NCBI RefSeq assembly: GCF_014196765.1 | Contig: NZ_JACIEE010000015.1 | Location: forward strand, 1 to 64,000 | Length of the DNA: 64,000 nucleotides | Direction: 5' to 3' | DNA from: Mycoplana azooxidifex | GTDB lineage: Bacteria > Pseudomonadota > Alphaproteobacteria > Rhizobiales > Rhizobiaceae | In this document: in pieces, positions 57,421 through 63,454 of the stretch | Layout: each line of letters starts with the position of its first letter | Position numbering within the stretch: position 1 is the first letter of the stretch | Program-made: the position numbers and the translations under genes | The notes under the pieces: generated by a model | Database searches by the model: none | What the model was told of the DNA's origin: nothing | What the model saw: only the letters and a program-made list of their open reading frames with translations

Positions 57421-57822
57421 TCAGTTTCTGATCGACGCCTCTTCCGGTTCGGCGAGAAGGAGGCGGATCGCATGGCTGACCTTTGCCGCATCCTCCCGGC
57501 TCAGTGCGATCGTCGTCTCACCGGTTTCCGTCTCGAATAGCAGGCCGAGACCGTATCCTTCCAGAGTCCCGATGTTGAAGTTGGTGGGCCGGATGGCCTT
57601 CACCACCTTGCGATCGGACTCAGCAAGGTGCGGGTCCGCCTCCCGGCGCCGCCGCTCCCATGTCACCGCGAGAGCTTGCAGCGTCTCGATCGTGCGATCC
57701 AGTTCTGCCGGCGTGAGGGCGACCGCCAAGCGGTCCCCGGCGAAGACTTCCAGCACAACCGCTGCCAGGTCGGCCGATAGGTGAACCTTGAGATCCTGCA
57801 AGTACGCGGCGTCGATCTGCAT
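57421..57822 (-). CDS. Hypothetical 133-residue protein
   Basis: Starts MQIDAAYLQDLKVHLSADLA after GGAGGG, with a helical N-terminal half (TPAELDRTIETLQALAVTWERR) and a beta-rich C-terminal half (GYGLGLLFETETGETTIAL). No domain is recognised. It lies just downstream of the phage lysis module on the same strand but after a terminator, so it is likely transcribed separately. Confidence 0.6.
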   Translation of the reverse strand: MQIDAAYLQDLKVHLSADLAAVVLEVFAGDRLAVALTPAELDRTIETLQALAVTWERRRREADPHLAESDRKVVKAIRPTNFNIGTLEGYGLGLLFETETGETTIALSREDAAKVSHAIRLLLAEPEEASIRN

Positions 57823-57880
57823 CAATCCCTCCGTGCATTCGCGGGGACGGTATCCCCGAAGGCGCAGAAAAACCAGCAAC

Positions 57881-57911
57881 AAAAAAGCCCCCGCAGCCGA
57901 AGCCGCGGGGG
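57881..57911 (-). terminator. Rho-independent terminator of the lysis module
   Basis: On the minus strand: stem CCCCCGC...GCGGGGG (57888-57911) followed by TTTTTT (57886-57881). It lies 28 bases past the holin gene. Confidence 0.85.
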
Positions 57912-57939
57912 AAAGATATAGATCTGGAATTGCTGAAGA

Positions 57940-58266
57940 TCACGCCTTGCCGATCCGACCGTTAAGCCATTTCGCAAGCAGGACCTCGGTGCCTCGAGGG
58001 CCTAAGTAGGCGAGGCCGCCTACGATAGCCGGCCGCAGCAAGGGGCCGGCCTCGATGTATGTCGCGACTCCCTCGCCTATCAGCCCCATGCCAACAGCGA
58101 AGGGCAACTCCCACAGGAGTTCCCGGCCGAAGAAGACGCGCTTGGATCGCCGAACCTCGGCGGTATGCCACATGAGCCGCCCGGTCAGAGCGGCGATGAG
58201 TGTCGTGACGCCGCCGCCAAACCAGGCTTGCAGCATCTCGGAAAGCGTCTGGTATTTGTCCGACAT
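57940..58266 (-). CDS. Phage holin (LydA/superfamily III type)
   Basis: A 108-residue protein with about two to three hydrophobic segments (LPFAVGMGLIGEGVATYI and RPAIVGGLAYLG) and an amphipathic N-terminus. It matches the small phage holins that form the lysis pore. It follows the peptidoglycan-binding gene on the minus strand, as in tail-lysis modules of P2-like phages of rhizobia. ATG 58266 is used; a TTG lies one codon before. Confidence 0.75.
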   Translation of the reverse strand: MSDKYQTLSEMLQAWFGGGVTTLIAALTGRLMWHTAEVRRSKRVFFGRELLWELPFAVGMGLIGEGVATYIEAGPLLRPAIVGGLAYLGPRGTEVLLAKWLNGRIGKA

Positions 58267-58280
58267 CAACCGCCCCGGAT

Positions 58281-58711
58281 CTAGTGTTCGACCGGAGGCT
58301 GGCGTTTCAACAGCCCGGCGAATCCGTCACGGGTGATGTTGATCGCGAGCTTCACGATCTTGTCGGCGACCAATACGCCGCCGGCGACATAGGCAGCCGT
58401 CGCGGCATCGAAGCACGATCGAGCAGGGTCGCGCTTGCCGGTGCGCTTCCGGCCATCGCGCTCTTGTCGGGTTCCGGCCGGCCCGGAACCACCGGCGCCG
58501 TCGCTCGCTTGAGCGCGGTAAGGGTCTGAGTCCCCACCCGCCCGTCGACAACAAGACCGGCTCTCTCCTGAAAGAGCCGCACGGCAGTTTCCGTCAGACC
58601 GCCGAAATCTCCGTCGGTCTTGAGTTTCGGTGAAGCGCCGGCGGCGTTCAGCATGGTCTGGAGATCACGGACAGCAGCGCCCCGTGAGCCGACAACCAAT
58701 AACGTCGACAT
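58281..58711 (-). pseudogene. Peptidoglycan-binding lysis protein, probably frameshifted
   Basis: The start (58711) gives a PG-binding type 1 domain (VGSRGAAVRDLQTMLNAAG, GDFGGLTETAVRLFQERAGL, DGRVGTQTLTAL) of about 70 residues. In that frame the protein runs into a Pro/Ser tail and stops at 58352. In another frame the next 45 codons read FDAATAAYVAGGVLVADK then a basic region and end at 58281, which looks like the natural membrane-anchor end. A single-base slip around 58420-58500 would explain this. Alternatively it is a short stand-alone protein. Confidence 0.6.
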
Positions 58712-58730
58712 GTGATAGCCCTCTCAATGC

Positions 58731-58758
58731 AAAAAGGCCCGGGGTGAGACCGGGCCTT
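58731..58758 (-). terminator. Rho-independent terminator after tail X
   Basis: On the minus strand: AAGGCCCGG / CCGGGCCTT stem with a 7-base loop, followed by TTTTT. It lies 33 bases past the tail X stop and before the lysis genes. Confidence 0.85.
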
Positions 58759-58791
58759 GGTGGAGATCAGTATGGAGGATGGTGCTGGCCT

Positions 58792-59043
58792 CTAGTCCCA
58801 GAGCCGGCGGAAGGGTGTCGGCGTCGGAGACGTGACGATCGGAGGGAGCTTAATCACGACGCCCGCTGGGAGCTTCGCGGGTCGATCGGCCAATCCGGGA
58901 TTGGCGTTGTAGATCAGCTCCGTCCTGCGGCGATGGAGGCCGTAGTAGCCGTAGGCAACCTCGTCGACCATGTCTCCGTCTATGGTCACGTAGGCGACCG
59001 TGCCGTCAGCCGCGGTCAGGTATCTGCGGGATCGGTCAATCAT
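58792..59043 (-). CDS. P2-like phage tail protein X
   Basis: An 83-residue protein (MIDRSRRYLTAADGTVAYVT, then ELIYNANPGLADRPAKLPAG and VVIKLPP) that matches the gpX/LysM-like tail completion protein of P2-type phages. Start at 59043 overlaps the stop of the gpD fragment by 4 bases. It shows that the element includes P2-like tail genes. Confidence 0.8.
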   Translation of the reverse strand: MIDRSRRYLTAADGTVAYVTIDGDMVDEVAYGYYGLHRRRTELIYNANPGLADRPAKLPAGVVIKLPPIVTSPTPTPFRRLWD

Positions 59044-59163
59044 GCCGAGGGTACCTCGCATTCGAGAGAGGTGATGTAGGGAGAGCTCGAGGAAAAGGTG
59101 TGCGTGACGGTCTTGATCCGCCACAGGCCATCAACGCCCTCGCGGCACCCTGTGACGCTCGCC
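59040..59163 (-). pseudogene. Late-control gene D (gpD), C-terminal fragment
   Basis: In frame on the minus strand the codons read SVTGCREGVDGLWRIKTV, then a THTFSSSSPYITSLECEV tail, closing at TGA 59040. This is the C-terminus of P2-like late-control protein D. The gene's middle part is found on the opposite strand next to it (59165-59686), so the gene is broken by an inversion. The TGA overlaps the tail X ATG. Confidence 0.75.
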
Positions 59164-59164
59164 C

Positions 59165-59686
59165 ACCTATGGAGACATCTTCGCGGATGTCGCCGGCCAG
59201 ATCGGTGTCGAACTTATCATGGCCGAGGAGCTCAAATCGATCCCGAACCCTTATGAAGCCCAGGCCGAGGAGGACGGCCTGGAGTTCTTGAACCGCATAG
59301 GGGAGAAGATAAATGCGGCCGTCTCCGTGAAGTCGCAGCGATTGGTCGTCGTCTTGAAAGGTGCTGGCCAGAGCGTCGGCGGCGTCCAGTTGGATCTCGT
59401 GGTGGTCACAAATGGGAAGAACATCCTCTCCTACGAGGTGACCCTGAAGGACGAGCCGAAGCACGGCGAAGTCGAGGCGTCCTACTACGACCGAAAGAAA
59501 AACAGCAGGGAAGTCACGACGGCCGGCACTGGGATGGAGGGGCCGAAGTTCGTGATCCCTACACCCTTCCAGAACAAAGAGGACGCACAGCGCGCGACCG
59601 ATGCGAAGGTGAAAGAGCTGGTGCGTGCCCAGGCCGATGCGAGCTTTGTCATCGACGGCGCGCCCTTTGCGCAGGCTGAAGCATGA
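59165..59686 (+). pseudogene. Late-control gene D (gpD), inverted middle part
   Basis: From 59165 the plus strand reads TYGDIFADVAGQIGVELIM, then PNPYEAQAEEDGLEFLNRIG, EVEASYYDRKKNSREVTTAG and ADASFVIDGAPFAQAEA, which lines up with the middle of gpD proteins, whose C-terminus continues V(T/A)GxRxGxDGxWRI. That next part lies on the minus strand at 59163-59040. An ATG at 59219 gives a 155-codon frame, and the piece upstream of it is in the same frame with no stop to 59156. So a 0.5 kb inversion has split the gene. Confidence 0.75.
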
Positions 59687-59771
59687 CGGCGGCCGCCAGC
59701 TGCCGAGCAATCGACAGTGCGTGCTCGAGGCGCCCGGTGTTCACGTCCGGATGCCCGGTCACTGTTAGGGC

Positions 59772-60362
59772 GTGCTCGATGTTCTGCCCTACCCCCTCAC
59801 CTGGCCGGCGAATATGCCGCGCACGAAAACCCAGCTGCGCTCGCAGTTCCGTACCGGTCTGCCCTCCGCCCTCAAGAATGTCCGGAAGTCGATCGCCGCC
59901 TTTTCAAGCGACAGTGGCAAAGCGATTGCCGACCTCGTCATTTCCTCCAACGTCACCCTCGGCGATGACCGCCCGCGCGATATCGGTGTGGCGGTATGGT
60001 TCACATGGGACGGCCTTTCCGTCTGCATCGCCGTCGATCGCTACCCGAACGTCGAGAGCAACCTCCAGGCTATCCATCTGATCCTCGAGGCGCGGCGCAC
60101 TGAGCTCCGGCACGGCGGGCTCAACATTGTCAGGGCGACTTTTACCGGCTTTCAGGCCCTGCCGGCGCCGGCGCAGCGAAGCTGGCGGGACGTGTTCGGC
60201 TTCAATAGTGAGGAGGCGGACCGGATCAACCGCGCCATGATCGACGGTCGCTATCGGCTGCTTGCGGCGGAACGACACCCGGACCGTGCCAGCGGATCAC
60301 ATGAGCTGATGGCCGAACTCAATCGCGCCCGCGCCGAAGCGCTGGCGGAGGTCGGGGCCTGA
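59772..60362 (+). CDS. Phage-type J-domain protein
   Basis: A 196-residue protein. Its C-terminus AERHPDRASGSHELMAELN is a J-domain (HPD at about 171-173) of the kind found in prophage-linked rhizobial proteins; the first two thirds (MPRTKTQLRSQFRTGLPSA, VAVWFTWDGLSVCIAVDRY) is a conserved unnamed part. It may recruit a host DnaK. Start is a GTG at 59772, but ATG 59814 is possible. It overlaps nothing and precedes the Xis-like gene by 1 base. Confidence 0.7.
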   Translation: MLDVLPYPLTWPANMPRTKTQLRSQFRTGLPSALKNVRKSIAAFSSDSGKAIADLVISSNVTLGDDRPRDIGVAVWFTWDGLSVCIAVDRYPNVESNLQAIHLILEARRTELRHGGLNIVRATFTGFQALPAPAQRSWRDVFGFNSEEADRINRAMIDGRYRLLAAERHPDRASGSHELMAELNRARAEALAEVGA

Positions 60363-60363
60363 G

Positions 60364-60651
60364 ATGAAGAAAGCGGAACGCCTCCACGTTTTGCCCCCCA
60401 GCCTGCCCCCTTTCGGGGTCGACCGTGTTCAGGCCGCGGCCTTGGTGGGTATAGGCGAAACCCTCTTCGACCGTTGTGTGGAGCTCGGGCTTCTACCGCA
60501 GCCTCGGGTTATCGGAGGTCGATTTATTTATGATGTAGGTGAGGTCTATGAAGCCTTTAAGAGAATCCCCCACCGCGCCGCCGATGGCAGCACTGACGGA
60601 GCGCCACTTGACGCAGGATACGGCAGCAGCAAGCCTTGGGACGATGCCTAG
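60364..60651 (+). CDS. Xis-like helix-turn-helix protein
   Basis: A 95-residue protein with a MerR/AlpA-like winged helix (QAAALVGIGETLFDRCVELG, then PQPRVIGGRFIYDVGEVYEA), the usual structure of recombination directionality factors. It overlaps the integrase gene by 8 bases, so it probably controls excision or regulates the integrase. No other function is visible. Confidence 0.7.
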   Translation: MKKAERLHVLPPSLPPFGVDRVQAAALVGIGETLFDRCVELGLLPQPRVIGGRFIYDVGEVYEAFKRIPHRAADGSTDGAPLDAGYGSSKPWDDA

Positions 60652-61750
60652 GCCCCGCAAGCACGACAAACTGCCGAAGGGTGTGACGTTTGACCCGGAC
60701 CGGCACAACAACCCGCGCTACTATTTTCGTACTGCGGGCAAGGCGAAGGTGCGTCTTCGCGAGACACCCGGAACAACTGCATTTGACGACGAAGTGGCAT
60801 GTGCACGACTCGGCCAGCCCTACAGCCGCCCGGGAGAAGTCCCGGCCCCGATCGGCGGCAAATCAAAGACGCCCGCGGAAGGCACTCTCGGATGGCTTGT
60901 AACAGAGTATAAGCGCCGGGCGGCAGGATCCGTCACCAATCGCACGATGGAGACCCGAGCAAGAATTCTTGAGGAGGTGTGCCAAAGTCTCACCCCCAAG
61001 AAGAAGCTGCCAAGGGGCCACCTTCCGTTCGCCTCCATGGAAAAGAAGCACATCACAGAGATTCGCGACGAGCTTCGCCCGACCCCAGGCGCCCGGAACG
61101 ATATCGTCAAGGCACTCAGCGCGATGTTCACCTGGGCCGTCGATACGGCCGATCTCTGCAAGATGAATCCTTGCAGCGGGATCAAGCGCCTCAAGTCTGG
61201 CGACGGCTTCCACACGTGGACCGAAGAAGAAGTCCGCCAGTTCGAAGCGAAGCATCCCGCCGGTAGCCGGGCCCGCCTCGCACTGAACATCGGTCTCTAC
61301 ACCGGGTTTCGTCTGCAGACGATGGCGATCTTCGGCCGCCAGCATGTCACCGCTGACGGATGGATCAAGATTCGTCCGGCGAAGACGGCAAGGTCAAGCG
61401 GAGTTGACGTCGATATCCCGATGCTGCCCGAACTGGAGACGGCGCTCGCCGATGGTCCGGTCGGCAACATGACCTTCCTTGTGACCGAGTACGGGAAACC
61501 GTTCTCCGTCAAGGGTCTCGGCAACAAAATGCGTGACTGGTGCGACGAGGCGAAGCTGTTCCATTGTTCCATGCATGGCTTGCGGAAAGCCGGTGCGACC
61601 CGGGCGGCCGAGAACGGCGCGACCGAGAAGCAGCTGATGGCGATTTTTGGTTGGACCACTATGGAACAGGCCAGCTACTACACCGAGAAAGCGAACCGAA
61701 AGAAGCTGGCCGGCGCAGGGATGAAGTTCCTGTCGAAGGAACAGAAGTAG
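60644..61750 (+). CDS. int: Tyrosine-type site-specific integrase of the island
   Basis: A 368-residue phage integrase. The N-terminal half holds an SAM-like core-binding domain; the catalytic domain has Arg223 (in YTGFRLQTM), His311-x-x-Arg314 (in HGLRKAGATR), Trp337 and Tyr345/346 (in QASYYTEKA). The start at 60644 (MPRPRKHDKLPK) overlaps the previous gene's stop. It sits about 95 bases from the attR repeat, the usual place for an integrase. It should catalyse recombination at the tRNA-Glu 3' end. Confidence 0.92.
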   Translation: MPRPRKHDKLPKGVTFDPDRHNNPRYYFRTAGKAKVRLRETPGTTAFDDEVACARLGQPYSRPGEVPAPIGGKSKTPAEGTLGWLVTEYKRRAAGSVTNRTMETRARILEEVCQSLTPKKKLPRGHLPFASMEKKHITEIRDELRPTPGARNDIVKALSAMFTWAVDTADLCKMNPCSGIKRLKSGDGFHTWTEEEVRQFEAKHPAGSRARLALNIGLYTGFRLQTMAIFGRQHVTADGWIKIRPAKTARSSGVDVDIPMLPELETALADGPVGNMTFLVTEYGKPFSVKGLGNKMRDWCDEAKLFHCSMHGLRKAGATRAAENGATEKQLMAIFGWTTMEQASYYTEKANRKKLAGAGMKFLSKEQK

Positions 61751-61758
61751 CACAGAGT

Positions 61759-61798
61759 TTGTCTCACCTTTTCCGGGGTGGCAAAAAGTGAGACAAAA
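61759..61798. repeat. Right-end candidate integrase arm-type sites
   Basis: TTGTCTCACCTTTT at 61759-61772 and GTGAGACAAAA at 61788-61798, mirroring the left end sites at 48718-48777. Located between the integrase stop and attR. Confidence 0.65.
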
Positions 61799-61844
61799 AC
61801 GTCGAAATTATCCAGCTATTTCAAGGTCCAATATTTCAGCTGGA

Positions 61845-61863
61845 ACTCCCCTAGGGCGTGCCA
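61845..61863 (+). repeat. attR core: 19 bp direct repeat (right)
   Basis: ACTCCCCTAGGGCGTGCCA, identical to 48666-48684. No full tRNA here, only the 3' end copy. Marks the right boundary of the island. Confidence 0.9.
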
Positions 61864-62019
61864 CTCCCCTCAAACAACCGTGTCCTTCCTTCGTACGCTC
61901 TTGCAAAGCTGGCGGCGATCTGTTCCGCGTTGCGCGGACGCCCGGCCTCCCACGCAACCTCCCCTCCGACAGCCGCCGGAAAATCCCCGGAAATTTGCGC
62001 CGAATCATCATTTTAGGGC

Positions 62020-62048
62020 TTGCGCGACACGGGGGCGCTGGCTAGAAG
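62020..62048 (+). promoter_or_regulatory. Promoter of tRNA-Glu copy 3
   Basis: TTGCGC, 17 bp spacer, TAGAAG, ending 13 bases before the tRNA. Confidence 0.6.
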
Positions 62049-62061
62049 ACGCCCACCGCAC

Positions 62062-62136
62062 GCGCCCTTCGTCTATCGGTTAGGACGTCAGATTTTCATT
62101 CTGAAAAGAGGGGTTCGACTCCCCTAGGGCGTGCCA
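62062..62136 (+). tRNA. tRNA-Glu (UUC), copy 3
   Basis: Identical to copies 1 and 2, with encoded CCA. In the ancestral chromosome it lay about 0.2 kb after copy 2, before the island entered. Confidence 0.97.
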
Positions 62137-62245
62137 CTTCTTCCCTCTCGATACCGCGATCTGCGGGCTGTTTCGTCCGGCCTTCCGACAGCGCATGTCG
62201 CGCCGCAGCGCATCGGCAGTGTCTGCGCCACGCCCCCAGCGCCGG

Positions 62246-62731
62246 TCAGCCCGCCTTCCGGTAGCGGTAACGGAACGTACAGCAGGGCGCGCCGGCCATG
62301 ATCGTCTCTTTGCGCTCCAGCTCGATGTTGGGATCGTATCCTTGGCAGAAGGTGCCGTCGCGATTGCACGACATCAGGTGGCCGATCTCCGCCAGACCCA
62401 TCTCCCGGTAGGTCTCGGCGTAGCGACATCGGGTGACGTTGAAGTCGTAGGTCTCCTCGGTCGCCTCCAGCACCTCGACCTCGAGCGCAGAGTCGGCAGT
62501 CCAGAGGTCATAGAGCTTGATGAAGCTCGCCATCGAGGTCACCCCGCCCGGCTCACGCGCCGCGAACGCCTTGCCCTCGGCGATCGCAGCCTTGCGCACC
62601 GCGCTGTCGATGATGGCGTCGGCGGTTTCCCGGCCCAGCACCGCCACCATCTCCGCATGGATCGGTCCGATCACCTGCGCCTGCAGCCGGCGCTTCACCA
62701 GAACCGGAATTTCCAGCGTATCCTTGGTCAT
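62246..62731 (-). CDS. L-2-amino-thiazoline-4-carboxylic acid hydrolase family protein
   Basis: A 161-residue protein with the family's conserved block VTRCRYAETYREMGLAEIGH, SCNRDGTFCQGYDPNIELER and GAPCCTFRYRYRK. The named reaction opens the thiazoline ring of L-ATC on the way to L-cysteine, but most members in rhizobia are of unknown substrate. It is a single gene between the tRNA-Glu copy 3 and the disrupted tRNA-Glu(CUC), on the minus strand. Confidence 0.85.
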   Translation of the reverse strand: MTKDTLEIPVLVKRRLQAQVIGPIHAEMVAVLGRETADAIIDSAVRKAAIAEGKAFAAREPGGVTSMASFIKLYDLWTADSALEVEVLEATEETYDFNVTRCRYAETYREMGLAEIGHLMSCNRDGTFCQGYDPNIELERKETIMAGAPCCTFRYRYRKAG

Positions 62732-62875
62732 GCGGCTATCCCCTGATCCTTCATCTCAACGCGTCCGCGGGAACGGACGGCAGCGCGGCAATATATCACG
62801 GCATCGACCGCGCCGCGCCGGGGAAAATCGTCGAGCCGGGAATGCGTGTGGCCGCAAGGCGGGTTGCAGGCGGCC

Positions 62876-62904
62876 TTGCCGGAGCAAACGGAAGCCCCTA
62901 TATT
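62876..62904 (+). promoter_or_regulatory. Promoter of the disrupted tRNA-Glu(CUC)
   Basis: TTGCCG, 17 bp spacer, TATATT, ending 16 bases before the tRNA 5' end. The promoter is intact though the gene is cut. Confidence 0.6.
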
Positions 62905-62919
62905 GCAGCAGACCCCGAT

Positions 62920-62960
62920 GCGCCCATCGTCTAGCGGTTAGGACATCGCCCTCTCACGGC
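62920..62960 (+). pseudogene. tRNA-Glu (CUC), 5' half, disrupted
   Basis: GCGCCCATCGTCTAGCGGTT begins the acceptor and D arm, and the anticodon loop CTCTCAC (anticodon CTC) is followed by GGC. After 62960 the expected stem GGCG and the rest of the tRNA are missing; unrelated sequence follows with AACGACAA repeats and an integrase. So the gene is cut in or just after the anticodon stem by a second integrative element. The 3' half should lie at the element's other end. Confidence 0.85.
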
Positions 62961-62977
62961 TCCGTAGGGGGCTGTCG

Positions 62978-63050
62978 AACGACAAACCGACATTGATTTT
63001 CAAGGAAAAAGCCGGTTTGTCGATCTACAAATAACGACAAAATTGTCGTT
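62978..63050. repeat. AACGACAA repeats and dyads near the element end
   Basis: AACGACAA occurs at 62978-62985 and 63033-63040 and inverted at 63043-63050, where it forms an 8 bp dyad. CGACAAACCG (62980-62989) is also inverted at 63013-63022. Likely integrase arm-type or Xis sites; function inferred. Confidence 0.55.
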
Positions 63051-63061
63051 CCAGTGGCCAG

Positions 63062-63451
63062 CTATCGCGCCGACCATCTGACCATGAAAAACGCGGTGTC
63101 TTTGCCTGCTTTGTCTGGATAGACGATGCGGATCGTGTCGTCTTCGTACTTGGAACGGACCAGCCTCATCCCGCAAAATTCGACCACATCCGCAGCTTTG
63201 CGCTCTGATGACCGGAGAGCCAAGGATAGGAGCATGGACTCGAGCGCATCGTAGCTTGCAGTGCCTGCGTGCAGCGCGGCGCGAATACGCTGTTCGGGCG
63301 ACAGCACCGGGGCCACGCGTTCGTTAAAAGCGGCAATGAGCTTCTGCGCCTGTGTGACGGTGTCGAACGCCTGCCCAAAAGGATCGGTCTTCGAAACCTC
63401 TGACGCCGCCTGTAGTCCTTCCGCGATCTGGTCAAAAACGTCCTTACTCAA
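63062..63451 (-). CDS. Hypothetical 129-residue protein of the second element
   Basis: A helical protein (MSKDVFDQIAEGLQAASEVS, RIRAALHAGTASYDALESM) with a short beta end (FFMVRWSAR). It starts 4 bases after the integrase stop on the minus strand, so they are one operon. No known family. Confidence 0.6.
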   Translation of the reverse strand: MSKDVFDQIAEGLQAASEVSKTDPFGQAFDTVTQAQKLIAAFNERVAPVLSPEQRIRAALHAGTASYDALESMLLSLALRSSERKAADVVEFCGMRLVRSKYEDDTIRIVYPDKAGKDTAFFMVRWSAR

Positions 63452-63454
63452 TGC

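Larger units (their letters stand above)
48685..61863. mobile_element. 13.2 kb integrative element in tRNA-Glu, carrying an NHEJ cassette
   Basis: The region between the 19 bp repeats. The right end holds an Xis-like gene and a tyrosine integrase pointing outward. Candidate integrase arm sites (GTGAGACAAAA and TTGTCTCACCTTTT) lie in mirrored order near both ends (48718/48764 and 61759/61788). The centre-right carries P2-like tail and lysis relics, and the left half carries cargo (P1B ATPase, two sigma factors, two Ku genes, LigD-type ligase). Codon use in the left half is visibly less GC-biased than in the flanking core. It looks like a prophage-derived genomic island. Confidence 0.9.

Noticed and set aside
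59684-59800. Coding-like minus-strand stretch opposite the start of the J-domain gene
   Set aside because: It could be more of the broken gpD gene, but the reading shows no gpD similarity and has no start or context.
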